Assembly: GCA_000381605.1 (NCBI GenBank)
Contig: KB906756.1
Coordinates: 682,001 to 746,000, forward strand
Source: Acidobacteriaceae bacterium KBS 89
GTDB lineage: Bacteria; Acidobacteriota; Terriglobia; Terriglobales; Acidobacteriaceae
DNA: 64,000 nt
Direction of reading: 5' to 3'
Shown here: positions 54,864 to 63,886 of the stretch, one piece after another
How the letters are laid out: each line of letters begins with the position of its first letter
How positions within the stretch are numbered: position 1 is the stretch's first letter
Program-made: the position numbers and the translations under genes
The notes under the pieces: model-generated
What the model was told of the DNA's origin: nothing
What the model saw: only the letters and a program-made list of their open reading frames with translations
The model's database searches: none

Positions 54864-55142
54864 ATGATCGAACTGACACGCCTCAACGGCAGCCCCCTGG
54901 TCATCAACTGCGACCTCATCAAATACGCCGAGGCCTCGCCCGACACGGTGCTCACCCTGATCACCGGAGAGAAGCTGGTCGTTCTCGAGCCCTGCAGTGA
55001 AGTTTCGCAACGTACTTTGAACTATCGCGCGGCTGTCCTGCGAAGGGCGTGGCCCGAGGCAGCGGCCTCGCTCAGCGCCAGATCCGCCTACGACGCCGAC
55101 GAGCGGGCACGCGCGCACACGCGCAACCCATCCGGCGACTAA
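54864..55142 (+). CDS. flbD: Flagellar FlbD-family protein
   Basis: A small protein often found just before motA. MIELTRLNGSPLVINCDLI and TVLTLITGEKLVV are the family's conserved core (about 1-50). The 92 residues are longer than the usual 60-70 because of a basic, Ala/Arg-rich tail. Its function is not firmly known. GGGAAGGA precedes ATG 54864; the frame is open further upstream. It is 27 bases before motA. Confidence 0.88.
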   Translation: MIELTRLNGSPLVINCDLIKYAEASPDTVLTLITGEKLVVLEPCSEVSQRTLNYRAAVLRRAWPEAAASLSARSAYDADERARAHTRNPSGD

Positions 55143-55169
55143 TCATTTTCATTCTGGAAGAGGACATTC

Positions 55170-55961
55170 ATGGATATCGCCAGCATCGGTGGAATCGCAC
55201 TCGCCATCCTCGGCATTCTCGCCGGTATGATGATCGAGGGTGGAAGCATCGCCCAAATTACCCAGCCCACTGCCGCTATGATCGTCTTTGGGGGCACCCT
55301 CGGAGCCGTCATGCTCCAGTTCCCCCTGAACATCTTCCTCGCCGCACTAAAAGCAATCGTCAAGGTCTTCCTGCATAAAAGTTCCAATGGTGAGGCCACC
55401 CTTGCGCAAATCGTAAGCTTCGCCAACAAAGCCCGCAGAAGCGGCATCGTCTCTCTCGACGCAGATCTCGCCACCATAGCCGACCCATTCCTCAAACAAG
55501 CCCTCATGCTTGCCGTCGACGGCACCGAGCCGAGCGAGGTCCGCAAGATCATGCAACTCGAGCTGGACAATAAATCTGAGATAGAAGAAAAGATTCCTGC
55601 AGTCTTTGAAGCTGCGGGCGGCTACTCCCCCACCGTCGGCATCATCGGGGCGGTCCTTGGCCTCATCCAGGTTATGAAGAACCTCTCCAACATCGACGAA
55701 GTCGGCCGCGGTATCGCTGTCGCCTTCGTCGCCACCATCTATGGCGTCGCCATGGCCAATCTCATCTGCCTCCCCGCCGCCGGCAAGCTCAAATTCCGTC
55801 ACCGCGAAGAGCAGATGATCAAGGAGATGATGCTTGAAGGTGTCATCTCCATCCTCGAAGGCATGAACCCACGCATGATCGAAACCAAACTCCGCACCTT
55901 CCTCTTCGACTCCGAACCCGCAGACTCCACACCAAGCACTCCGAGGCAAAAGTATGAGTAG
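55170..55961 (+). CDS. motA: Flagellar motor stator protein MotA
   Basis: MotA and MotB form the proton-driven stator. The 263-residue protein has four helices and the large cytoplasmic loop. Conserved parts include GGTLGAVMLQFP in helix 2, GYSPTVGIIGAVLGLIQVM with the key Pro in helix 3, and NPRMIETKLRTFL near the end. GGAAGAGGA precedes the start. It overlaps motB by eight bases. Confidence 0.96.
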   Translation: MDIASIGGIALAILGILAGMMIEGGSIAQITQPTAAMIVFGGTLGAVMLQFPLNIFLAALKAIVKVFLHKSSNGEATLAQIVSFANKARRSGIVSLDADLATIADPFLKQALMLAVDGTEPSEVRKIMQLELDNKSEIEEKIPAVFEAAGGYSPTVGIIGAVLGLIQVMKNLSNIDEVGRGIAVAFVATIYGVAMANLICLPAAGKLKFRHREEQMIKEMMLEGVISILEGMNPRMIETKLRTFLFDSEPADSTPSTPRQKYE

Positions 55962-56703
55962 GAGAAAGCACCCCGAGCACGTCAACCACGAGCGCTGGCT
56001 AGTCTCCTATGCCGACTTCATCACACTCCTCTTCGCCTTCTTTGTCGTCCTCTTCGCCTCCAGCCAGACGGACAAGAAGAAGCAGATCAAACTCGCCGAA
56101 GCCATGCAATCAGCCTTTACTCCGCTCGGCACCTTCGACGCCCACTCAAAGACCCCACCGCTCACCGACATCAACGCTGCAGCCATAACCAAAGCAACAC
56201 TCACACCGCTGCTTCCTACCACCAGTACCGAAACCCTGGAGCAAACCAAAGCCCGCCTCACCAAATTACTCGCCGAACAGGTCGCTGCCGGCCACATCCC
56301 TCCCGGCGGCATGACCATGCGCATCACTCCCGATGGCCTCGTCATCTCGCTCCACGAGGCAGGTTTCTTCCCCTCCGGCTCTGCCGAAGTCCGCGCAGCA
56401 TCCGTCCCCATGCTCACCATCCTCGCCACCACTCTGCCCGCAGGTCCGCTCCGAGTCGAAGGCCACACCGACGATGTACCCATCCACACCGCGCAGTTTG
56501 CCAGCAACTGGGAGCTTTCTACCGCACGATCGACCGCCATCGCCCGGCTGCTCCTCGAACATGGCCCGATCAATCCAGTCAATCTCTCGGCCGCCGGCTA
56601 CGCCGAGTTTCATCCCGTCGCCAGCAACGCCACCGAAGACGGACGCACGCAAAACCGTCGCGTCGACATCATCCTTTTGCGACACCCAGGAGCTTCACAA
56701 TAA
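55954..56703 (+). CDS. motB: Flagellar motor stator protein MotB
   Basis: A 249-residue protein with one N-terminal helix carrying the proton-binding Asp in [19 protein letters not shown], a plug/linker region, and an OmpA-like peptidoglycan-binding domain (about 120-245) with [26 protein letters not shown] and [10 protein letters not shown]. Together with MotA it drives flagellar rotation. Its 3' end overlaps the opposing yjbQ gene by 35 bases. Confidence 0.96.
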   Translation: MSRRKHPEHVNHERWLVSYADFITLLFAFFVVLFASSQTDKKKQIKLAEAMQSAFTPLGTFDAHSKTPPLTDINAAAITKATLTPLLPTTSTETLEQTKARLTKLLAEQVAAGHIPPGGMTMRITPDGLVISLHEAGFFPSGSAEVRAASVPMLTILATTLPAGPLRVEGHTDDVPIHTAQFASNWELSTARSTAIARLLLEHGPINPVNLSAAGYAEFHPVASNATEDGRTQNRRVDIILLRHPGASQ

Positions 56704-57100
56704 CGCGCTTCGATCGCTGTCCATCGAACTCCGCATAAAACACGCGCTGCCATGTCCCTAGATCGAGCCGCCCCTTAGTCACCGGCAGCGTCGTCTCGTG
56801 GTGCAGCAGCAGCGCCTTCAAATGCGCATCGGCATTGTCCTCGCCCGTGCGATGGTGCTTGTAGCCCGGCCACGACGGCGCCAGCTTCTCCAGCCACGTT
56901 CCAATATCTTCGATCAAACCGTCCTCGTTGTCTTTCACATAGATCGCCGCCGTGATATGCATCGGCGAAACAAAACACGAGCCGTCCTCAATCCCGCTGC
57001 GCCGCACAATCTCCTCCACTTGCGGTGTAATGTGCACCATCTCATACCGTTCATCAGTGTTGAAAGTCAGATACTCGGTATGCGCCTTCATCGTTGCCAT
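56669..57100 (-). CDS. YjbQ/UPF0047 family protein
   Basis: A 143-residue protein of the YjbQ family, reported to have thiamine-phosphate-synthase-like activity; the physiological role is uncertain. The conserved core is complete: [32 protein letters not shown], then [18 protein letters not shown], with the metal-site His and Glu. I chose ATG 57100, which has GAGGGG five bases upstream; the frame is open eight more codons. It converges on motB with overlap. Confidence 0.9.
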   Translation of the reverse strand: MATMKAHTEYLTFNTDERYEMVHITPQVEEIVRRSGIEDGSCFVSPMHITAAIYVKDNEDGLIEDIGTWLEKLAPSWPGYKHHRTGEDNADAHLKALLLHHETTLPVTKGRLDLGTWQRVFYAEFDGQRSKRVIVKLLGVAKG

Positions 57101-57285
57101 AGCCCCTCGTGCCTCCATCGCCACCTCTACCGAATTACCAAATCATTACAACTCGTTCGCCTTCGTTTGCCAAAGGCAGCGGCCTGGGTCTACAACCTCT
57201 GATGCAGAGACAGGCCTCCTCATGGGAGAATTAATCTCAACTGAATGCATCACCTTAAGGACTTGAAACGTCCAACGGTAGAGGA

Positions 57286-57615
57286 ATGAAGAAATCTCTG
57301 CACACTCTCGCGACACTTCTTTGCCTGCTGACCATGCTGCTTGGCACAGTCAAGTGCGTGCATGCAAAGCAGGTCGTTCAGTCCTCGTGCAGCCATTGCC
57401 CAAAACGTGCGCCCGTCAGCCACGAGCTTCCGTCCTGCTGCGCGACACAACAACAGCCTCCAGCCATCACCTCCGCAACGGTTGAGTCCCCCGCTCAGGC
57501 CGCCCCTGTTCTGATCTCTTTACCCTCTGATAAAACTGTGCCCCTCGGCTCCTTCTTCGTGACAGGTTCCACGGCACCGCCCGCCTCTCCTCCCCGCATA
57601 GCTCTTCGAATCTGA
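57286..57615 (+). CDS. Small exported Cys-rich protein, possible metal handling
   Basis: A 109-residue protein with a signal peptide (LATLLCLLTMLLGTVKCVHA). The mature part has CSHCPKR and LPSCCATQQQP, a cluster of four cysteines and two histidines that could bind copper or another soft metal. The rest is Pro/Ala/Ser-rich. GTAGAGGAATG at the start gives a ribosome site. It lies 81 bases upstream of the Met/His-rich outer-membrane candidate in the same direction. No family recognised; the metal role is inferred. Confidence 0.65.
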   Translation: MKKSLHTLATLLCLLTMLLGTVKCVHAKQVVQSSCSHCPKRAPVSHELPSCCATQQQPPAITSATVESPAQAAPVLISLPSDKTVPLGSFFVTGSTAPPASPPRIALRI

Positions 57616-57696
57616 TTCCACTCTTGACCCTCCGCGCCTTGCAGCGTCTTACGACGCTGCCTGTCCGCTATGCAGTCTTCAAGAGAAGGAATCATC

Positions 57697-59205
57697 ATGC
57701 CTCACAGATTGGCAGCGACTCTGCTCCCATTAGCGTTGTTCGCTGCACTTCCGATCCATGCGCAGACGAAGCCGGCCCCCATGCCGGACATGCCCGGAAT
57801 GGACATGCATCCGCAGCATGAGCAACAACACCCAGATAGCCCCACGGCTCCGACGGCAACAAGCATGGACATGAACACGATGAAGCCCCCAACCACGCTC
57901 ATCGAAACTGAACTCGCCCATCTCAGCTCTGGCACCAGCGTCGAACCTGCCTCCTCGCCGATCGCCATGCTCATGCAGCACTCCCACGGATGGATGCTCA
58001 TGCTCCACGGCACCGCCTTCATCGCCGACACGCAACAACACGCAACCTCCAACCCTACCGGCCCCTCGCCTGCCACCTGCGAGCAGTTCGGTGTCCCCTG
58101 CACGGCCCCGGTCATTCGTGGCGGCGACAAATTCTTCTCCACCAACTGGCTCATGCCCATGGCCACGCGCCAACTCGGCCCCGGCCAGCTCACGCTCCGC
58201 GCCATGTTTTCCCTCGAGCCCGCCACCGTCTCGGAGCGCCAGTATCCCGAGCTCTTCCAGCAAGGCGAGACCGCCTTCGGGAAACCCATCATCGACGGCC
58301 AGCACCCCCACGACTTCTTCATGGAGGTCGCCGCCCTCTACGACATCCGTCTCGGCGAGCACGGACTCCTCAGCCTCTACGCCGCGCCCGTCGGCGACCC
58401 TGCAATCGGCCCCACCGCCTATCCCCACCGACTCTCCGCCTCCGAAGATCCAATCGGAGCCCTCGGCCACCACCAGGAAGACTCAACCCACATCGCCTTC
58501 AACGTCCTCACCGGCGGCCTCACATGGCGCTGGCTCCGCTTTGAAGAGTCCGGCTTCCACGGCGCCGAGCCCACTGAACAGCGCTGGGGCTTCCAACCCT
58601 CGCCCAATGGCCTCGCCATCGACAGCTACTCCTCTCGCGTCACCTTCGCCCCTACTCCAAACTGGAGCAGCCAATACTCCATCGCCCACATCGTCAGCCC
58701 TGAAGCTCTCTACCCCACCGAAGACCAGCAGCGCCAAACCGCATCCATCATGTACAACCGCCCCATCGGCGCGCACCACGACACCACCAGCATGCCCGGC
58801 ATGGACATGTCTACGCCCGCCACCGGCAACTGGTCCACCACCCTCCTCTGGGGCCGCACCAAGTCACTCCCCGACGGCAGCATCGAAAACAGCTATCTCC
58901 TCGAATCCCTCCTCAAATTCCGCACCCGCAACTACATCTGGACGCGCATCGAAAACGCCGGCCGCTCCAGCGAACTCCTCCTCCCGCCTGGCTCCGCACT
59001 CCCGCCCAACTTCGAGGAAGAACCCATCGGCCACGTCGCCGCCTACACCTTCGGCTACGACCGCGACTACCGCTTCATCCCTCACCTTCTCGTAGCTCCC
59101 GGCGCACAGTTCACCAGCTACACCACACCTGCACCCCTGGTCTCCACCTACGGCCACCATCCCTGGGGAGTCGTAGCCTTCATTCGTCTTCGCATCACCC
59201 AATAG
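57697..59205 (+). CDS. Exported Met/His-rich protein, probable outer-membrane beta-barrel
   Basis: A 502-residue protein with a signal peptide (LLPLALFAALPIHAQ). The next segment (PAPMPDMPGMDMHPQHEQQ, then MDMNTMK) is a Met/His-rich stretch like those in copper-binding proteins, and MPGMDM recurs near residue 368. The remainder has many alternating aromatic and polar strands (LTLRAMFSLEPA, GLLSLYAAPVG, YIWTRIENAGR) that suggest a beta-barrel. GAAGGAATC precedes the start. The upstream Cys-rich gene supports a copper-related role. No characterised homologue is recognised. Confidence 0.75.
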   Translation: MPHRLAATLLPLALFAALPIHAQTKPAPMPDMPGMDMHPQHEQQHPDSPTAPTATSMDMNTMKPPTTLIETELAHLSSGTSVEPASSPIAMLMQHSHGWMLMLHGTAFIADTQQHATSNPTGPSPATCEQFGVPCTAPVIRGGDKFFSTNWLMPMATRQLGPGQLTLRAMFSLEPATVSERQYPELFQQGETAFGKPIIDGQHPHDFFMEVAALYDIRLGEHGLLSLYAAPVGDPAIGPTAYPHRLSASEDPIGALGHHQEDSTHIAFNVLTGGLTWRWLRFEESGFHGAEPTEQRWGFQPSPNGLAIDSYSSRVTFAPTPNWSSQYSIAHIVSPEALYPTEDQQRQTASIMYNRPIGAHHDTTSMPGMDMSTPATGNWSTTLLWGRTKSLPDGSIENSYLLESLLKFRTRNYIWTRIENAGRSSELLLPPGSALPPNFEEEPIGHVAAYTFGYDRDYRFIPHLLVAPGAQFTSYTTPAPLVSTYGHHPWGVVAFIRLRITQ

Positions 59206-59237
59206 TTCCTTCTTGGCCTTGTTGTTGCCTTGCTTGT

Positions 59238-59261
59238 TGTCATCCCCGAATGGGGATCTGC
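59238..59261. repeat. Dispersed palindromic repeat (TGTCATCC type), copy 1
   Basis: TGTCATCCCCGAATGGGG followed by ATCTGC contains the hairpin ATCCCC-gaat-GGGGAT (59242-59257). The same frame (TGTCATCC, GAA centre, GGAnCTGC end) recurs at 63450. It resembles REP-type repeats that are scattered between genes in Terriglobia. Confidence 0.6.
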
Positions 59262-59300
59262 TGTTGCAATTTTCATTCGGATGCAAAATAGATCAGGACA

Positions 59301-59912
59301 ATGACCCTCTACATCGCCACATCCAACCCAGGCAAGCTCCGCGACTTCGCCGCAGCAGCATCGCAGGACATCAACCTGTCCCCACTCCCGGGAATAAAAG
59401 AAATCCCCGCCCCAGCCGAAGACGAACCCACCTTCGAAGGCAACGCCCGCCTCAAAGCCATCTACTACTCCAACCACGCCCCCGGCGAGATCGTCATCGC
59501 CGACGACTCCGGCCTCGAAGTCGACGCCCTTCACGGTGCACCCGGCGTCCGCTCCGCCCGCTATGCCGACGACCACCACTTCCACGGCCCCGGAAAAACA
59601 GACGAGCGCAACAACCTCTACCTACTCGAAGCCCTGAGCAAGGTCCCCACCCAAAATCCGACAGCCCGTTACCACTGCGTCCTCGCCGCCGCCCGCGACG
59701 GAAAAATCCTCGCCATCGGCGACGGCACCGTCGAAGGCGAAATCCTCTCCACACCGCGCGGCACCGGAGGCTTCGGCTACGATCCACTCTTCTATCTGCC
59801 CGAGCAAAACAAGACCATGGCCGAACTCGACATCAAAACCAAACTCGCCTTCAGCCACCGCGGCCGTGCTGTTGTACATTTGCTTGCAAAGCTTGCAGAC
59901 AACAAACAATAG
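59301..59912 (+). CDS. rdgB: XTP/dITP diphosphatase RdgB (HAM1 family)
   Basis: The enzyme hydrolyses non-canonical purine nucleotides such as dITP and XTP so that they are not built into DNA. The 203-residue protein has IATSNPGKLRDF at the N-terminus, the catalytic IADDSGLEVDALHGAPGVRSARYA, and the C-terminal TGGFGYDPLFYLPE and KLAFSHRGRAV. Length and motifs are standard. It is probably expressed together with the following membrane protein. Confidence 0.96.
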   Translation: MTLYIATSNPGKLRDFAAAASQDINLSPLPGIKEIPAPAEDEPTFEGNARLKAIYYSNHAPGEIVIADDSGLEVDALHGAPGVRSARYADDHHFHGPGKTDERNNLYLLEALSKVPTQNPTARYHCVLAAARDGKILAIGDGTVEGEILSTPRGTGGFGYDPLFYLPEQNKTMAELDIKTKLAFSHRGRAVVHLLAKLADNKQ

Positions 59913-59943
59913 ATCTAAGCCGCCAGGCCACGAGAAAACAGAT

Positions 59944-60381
59944 ATGCGGAAGGTACTCTATCTCCTTACCTCGATCCCTGTCTTCCTTACCGCAGCAATC
60001 ATCCTGGTCGAAGTCGTCTTCCTTCCAGTCGTATTTTTTTGGATATCTCGCGAACACTCTCCGCGCGATGCCTCTCGCGTGCTGCTAACCGCAGTGATTG
60101 GCGCAGCAATAGCGACAGCCTGTCTAATTGCCGGACGCCGCGCAGAACATAGCAGGAAAGCGGTCATCGGATGCCTTCTCGTATCCTGCACCTTGATTCT
60201 TTCCGGCCTCTACCTCGCGTACAACTTTGCCCACAACTCGCGCCCTCCTGCCATGAGAAGCGAAGGAGTATTCGGCCTCTTAGTCGCAGCCCTTCCGGAG
60301 CTGGTCTTCGGGCTCATGGGACTCATCGGCTCCATAGGACTATTGAGGCTGCCGGCGTTCAACCAGCCCGAAGCAACTTAA
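59944..60381 (+). CDS. Four-helix membrane protein, unknown
   Basis: A 145-residue protein with four helices (about 5-30, 41-61, 69-91 and 110-136). No family is recognised. I chose ATG 59944 because it starts directly before the first helix; the frame is open upstream into rdgB but that part is hydrophilic and out of frame with it. It follows rdgB by 31 bases. Confidence 0.6.
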   Translation: MRKVLYLLTSIPVFLTAAIILVEVVFLPVVFFWISREHSPRDASRVLLTAVIGAAIATACLIAGRRAEHSRKAVIGCLLVSCTLILSGLYLAYNFAHNSRPPAMRSEGVFGLLVAALPELVFGLMGLIGSIGLLRLPAFNQPEAT

Positions 60382-60515
60382 TCGCACAAACCTCACGATA
60401 ACCGCACAAACGCCTCTACTTTCCTTGACGCTGGCAAGACCGGAGCGGAATAATCTTCGTGCTGCACTATTTTCCTTTCCTCACAGTGCATTCATCACGA
60501 TTTCAAGGAGTTCCC

Positions 60516-61310
60516 ATGGCCACCGCCGCCCCGCCAGCACCTCCTGCCGCACCGCAACTCCGTGGCGTGCAACCACTCCGTGCCGGCGAAGGCCACTCCT
60601 TCTTCTGGCGCAAGCTCCACTCGCTCACCGGCATCGTCCCCATCGGCGCCTTCCTCGTCGAACACATCGTCTCCAACTACGAGATCGTCAACGGCCCCCT
60701 CGCCTACGCCAAGCAAGTCCTCTTCCTCAACTCCCTACCGCTCGTCCGTGTCCTCGAGTGGGTCTTCATCTTCATCCCCCTCGCCTATCACGCGCTCTAC
60801 GGCGTCTTCATCGCTATCCGCGGCCGCTCCAACGTCAACGTCTACCCCTGGGCCGGCAACTGGATGTATCTCTCCCAACGCATCACCGGCCTCATCGCCT
60901 TCTTCTACATCATCCAGCACCTCTACCGGCAGCGCTTCACCGGCGTCTCGCTCCCCGAGCACCCCGGCGCAGCCTTCGCCAAGGTCCAGCACGAACTCGC
61001 GAACCCGTGGATGCTCGCCATCTACGTCATCGCCATGATCGCCACCACATGGCACTTCTCCTACGGCGTCTGGCTCTTCGCCGCCAAGTGGGGCATCACC
61101 CCCGGCGACAAAGCCCGCAAGAAATTCGGTTGGGTCTGCGGACTCGGCGGCGCAGCCCTCTGCCTCATGGGCCTCATCAGCATCTACGCCGTCGTCACCG
61201 CCCCACCCGCGCCAGAAGACGTCATGCCCGAGCAGCCCGGCATCACACTTCTCAAACCTTCAACGCCTCCAAACTCAACCAATCCAACACAACCAGGAGC
61301 GGTACGGTGA
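60516..61310 (+). CDS. sdhC: Succinate dehydrogenase cytochrome b558 subunit
   Basis: The membrane anchor of complex II, of the single-subunit diheme type known from Bacillus and epsilonproteobacteria. The 264-residue protein has five helices. HSFFWRKLHSLTGIVPIGAFLVEHI, YHALYGVFIAIRGR, YLSQRITGLIAFFYIIQHLY and WHFSYGVWLF carry the heme histidines. A Pro-rich tail follows the last helix. AAGGAG precedes ATG 60516. The stop overlaps a GTG start of a small gene (GTGA). Confidence 0.93.
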   Translation: MATAAPPAPPAAPQLRGVQPLRAGEGHSFFWRKLHSLTGIVPIGAFLVEHIVSNYEIVNGPLAYAKQVLFLNSLPLVRVLEWVFIFIPLAYHALYGVFIAIRGRSNVNVYPWAGNWMYLSQRITGLIAFFYIIQHLYRQRFTGVSLPEHPGAAFAKVQHELANPWMLAIYVIAMIATTWHFSYGVWLFAAKWGITPGDKARKKFGWVCGLGGAALCLMGLISIYAVVTAPPAPEDVMPEQPGITLLKPSTPPNSTNPTQPGAVR

Positions 61311-61618
61311 ATTCGGCTTCGCCCTTCAGCTACCCGTACCCAGTGAATGTAATCCTTAATGTCCTTGTAATACTCACGCTAGCGGTAGAAGTAATTCGCG
61401 CCCTGATGATTAGGCAGATTAACCGCCTTAAAGTCGTACCTAGTATCAGTCAAACCCCAGGGGTTTTGGGAATGACGAATAAAATCTGCGCACTTCATCG
61501 GCGGTTTTTCCCCGACAGCCGTAGAGCTAGTCTTCTACGAAGTTTGAGGACCGTGCAGCTAGCGGTTTTCGCATTAGGGATTGTTTTGTTGCTGGTAGTA
61601 GTACGTAGACATCAATAA
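61307..61618 (+). CDS. Small two-helix membrane protein between sdhC and sdhA
   Basis: A 103-residue open frame starting with GTG 61307, which overlaps the sdhC stop and has AGGAGCGG in front. It encodes two helices (about 13-35, VNVILNVLVILTLAVEVIRALM, and 86-100, LAVFALGIVLLLVVV) joined by a basic loop. The DNA is clearly AT-richer than sdhC and sdhA, with rarer codons (CTA, ATA, GTA, AGG). I do not recognise a family. Its place suggests a complex II accessory subunit or an inserted segment; it could also be chance coding. Confidence 0.5.
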   Translation: MNSASPFSYPYPVNVILNVLVILTLAVEVIRALMIRQINRLKVVPSISQTPGVLGMTNKICALHRRFFPDSRRASLLRSLRTVQLAVFALGIVLLLVVVRRHQ

Positions 61619-61669
61619 CCTGCTTCGAAGTCGATACTGATCGAACGTTTTTCAGGACAGGAAACAACA

Positions 61670-63442
61670 ATGGCAGCAACCCCCAGAATCATCGTCGTAG
61701 GCGGAGGCCTAGCCGGTCTCGCCGCCGTCATCAAGATCGCCGAAGCTGGCGGCAAGGTCGACCTCTTCTCCATCGTCCCCGTCAAGCGCTCGCACTCCGT
61801 CTGCGCCCAGGGAGGCATCAACGCCGCCAAAAACCTCAAGGGCGAGGGCGACGACGTCTTCAAGCACTTCGACGACACCATCTACGGCGGCGACTTCCTC
61901 GCCAACCAGACTCCCGTCAAAAACATGACCGCGCAGGGCCCCGCCATCATCGACCTGCTCGACCGCATGGGCGTCCCCTTCAACCGTACCCCCGAAGGCC
62001 TCCTCGACTTCCGCCGCTTCGGTGGAACCCTCTACCACCGCACCGCCTTCGCCGGAGCAACTACCGGCCAGCAACTCCTCTACGCCCTCGACGAACAAGT
62101 CCGCCGCTACGAAGCCGAAGGCAAAGTCACCAAGTACGAAGGCTGGGAGTTCCTCTCTGCCGTCCTCGACACCAAGGGCGCCTGCCGCGGCATCACCGCC
62201 ATGGATCTCCGCACAATGGAGACCCGAACCTTCCCCGCCGACGCCATCATCGTCTGCACCGGGGGCAATGGAGCCATATTCGGAAAATCCACAAATTCAG
62301 TAGTTTGCACCGGATCAGCTCAATCAGCACTTTATCAACAGGGCGCCTACTACGCGAACGGCGAATTCATCCAGGTCCACCCCACCGCCATCCCCGGCGA
62401 AGACAAACTCCGCCTCATGTCCGAGTCGGCTCGCGGCGAAGGCGGCCGCGTCTGGGTCCCCAAAGACAAGAACGACAAACGCGCCGCACAAAGTATTCCA
62501 GAATCAGACCGGTGGTATTTCCTCGAAGAGTGGTACCCCAAATACGGCAACCTCGTCCCTCGCGACGTCGCCACCCGCGCCATCTTCAAGGTCGTCTACG
62601 AACACGACATGGGCATCGACGGCCAGCCCATGGTCTACCTAGACGTCTCCCATCTTTCGCCCGAGCGACAGCACAAGCTCGAAGGCATCCTCGAGATCTA
62701 CGAGAAGTTCGTCGGCGACGACCCCCGCAAAGTCCCCATGAAGATCTTCCCCGGCATGCACTACACCATGGGAGGCCTCTGGGTAGACTTCAACCAGCAG
62801 ACGAACATTCCCGGCGTATATGCAGCAGGTGAAGCCGATTACTCCATCCACGGCGCCAACCGCCTCGGCGCCAACTCCCTCCTCTCCTGCATCTACGGAG
62901 GCTTCGTCGCCGGCCCGCAGGCCATGGCCTACGCCAGGTCCCTCCCCGCGCAGGAAGGCGACGGTGGCCACGCGGCCGAGCTAGCCCGCCAGAAGGAATT
63001 CAACAATCTCCTCCTCAACAACAAGGGCACCGAAAACCCATTCAAGATCTGGCGCGAACTCGGCGACACCATGACCAAGCACGCCACCATCATCCGCTAC
63101 AACGCTGGCCTCGACGAAGCCGACGCCAAGATCGTCGAGCTCCTCGACCGCTACCGCAACGTCAATCTCTCGGACAAGAGCCAGTGGGCCAACACCAGCT
63201 TCGCCTTCACCCGCCAGCTCTGGAACATGCTCCAGCTAGGCCGCGTCATCGTCCAGGGCGCACGTCTCCGCGACGAGTCCCGCGGAGCCCACTACAAACC
63301 CGACTTCCCCGACCGCAACGACGAAAAGTTCCTGAAAACCACCAAGGCCGCCTTCAGAGACGACGCCCCCGCCTTCGAGTGGGAGGAGGTCGACATCAGC
63401 CACATCCAACCGCGCCCGCGCCGCTACGACGCCACCGCCTAA
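61670..63442 (+). CDS. sdhA: Succinate dehydrogenase flavoprotein subunit
   Basis: The catalytic subunit oxidising succinate to fumarate. The 590-residue protein has the dinucleotide fold IIVVGGGLAGLAAVIKIAEAG, the FAD-linked His in RSHSVCAQGGINAA, and the substrate site QVHPTAIPGEDKLRLMSESARGEGG. The capping domain and C-terminal helical part (FPDRNDEKFLKTT) are complete. The sequence is of the Bacillus/Bacteroidetes type, matching the b558 anchor. AGGAAAC precedes the start. It is separated from sdhB by a small gene and repeats. Confidence 0.97.
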   Translation: MAATPRIIVVGGGLAGLAAVIKIAEAGGKVDLFSIVPVKRSHSVCAQGGINAAKNLKGEGDDVFKHFDDTIYGGDFLANQTPVKNMTAQGPAIIDLLDRMGVPFNRTPEGLLDFRRFGGTLYHRTAFAGATTGQQLLYALDEQVRRYEAEGKVTKYEGWEFLSAVLDTKGACRGITAMDLRTMETRTFPADAIIVCTGGNGAIFGKSTNSVVCTGSAQSALYQQGAYYANGEFIQVHPTAIPGEDKLRLMSESARGEGGRVWVPKDKNDKRAAQSIPESDRWYFLEEWYPKYGNLVPRDVATRAIFKVVYEHDMGIDGQPMVYLDVSHLSPERQHKLEGILEIYEKFVGDDPRKVPMKIFPGMHYTMGGLWVDFNQQTNIPGVYAAGEADYSIHGANRLGANSLLSCIYGGFVAGPQAMAYARSLPAQEGDGGHAAELARQKEFNNLLLNNKGTENPFKIWRELGDTMTKHATIIRYNAGLDEADAKIVELLDRYRNVNLSDKSQWANTSFAFTRQLWNMLQLGRVIVQGARLRDESRGAHYKPDFPDRNDEKFLKTTKAAFRDDAPAFEWEEVDISHIQPRPRRYDATA

Positions 63443-63449
63443 CACCAGA

Positions 63450-63478
63450 TGTCATCCTCCGCGAAGCGGAGGACCTGC
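63450..63478. repeat. Dispersed palindromic repeat (TGTCATCC type), copy 2
   Basis: TCCTCCGC (63455-63462) and GCGGAGGA (63466-63473) form a hairpin with a GAA loop, flanked by TGTCA and CCTGC. The layout matches the copy at 59238. It lies eight bases after sdhA and may also act as a transcript-end structure. Confidence 0.6.
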
Positions 63479-63541
63479 TTTCCGCCTTTGTTTTTGATAT
63501 GACGAGTTACCTCAAAACCCGTTCCCGCCGTCTAACCGACC

Positions 63542-63742
63542 ATGACACTCTGGAACGCGGTCATGGTCATCATCGCCGTCGTTGCTGTGTCGGTCGTCGC
63601 CTACTGGATCCTCTACACCACTCACCTTCACCCCAAAGAGCGGTGTCAGGAACTCAAGGGTCGTCCACCGATCAGCAAGGAAGAAGGTATCGCAGTCGCC
63701 ACACTGGAAAAGGAACGCCTCCACAAAACCGGCTACTTCTGA
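63542..63742 (+). CDS. Small single-helix membrane protein between sdhA and sdhB
   Basis: A 66-residue protein with one N-terminal helix (about 3-25, LWNAVMVIIAVVAVSVVAYWIL) and a hydrophilic tail (HPKERCQELKGRPPISKEEG). It resembles short membrane-anchored proteins of unknown role. No strong ribosome site is seen. It lies 99 bases after sdhA and 225 before sdhB, so it may be part of the sdh transcript. Confidence 0.55.
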   Translation: MTLWNAVMVIIAVVAVSVVAYWILYTTHLHPKERCQELKGRPPISKEEGIAVATLEKERLHKTGYF

Positions 63743-63886
63743 TCCAGGCTTTATCGACTGCAATCCTTCGCAACTTTCGCCTCCAGCCCACCCCCGGCCG
63801 AAGGCACACGATATGTGTAGGCTTTCCACGTCATTCGATTTCAAACAAAAAAATGGCAGCAATTGTCTTTGCCTTGCCGGATTAGC

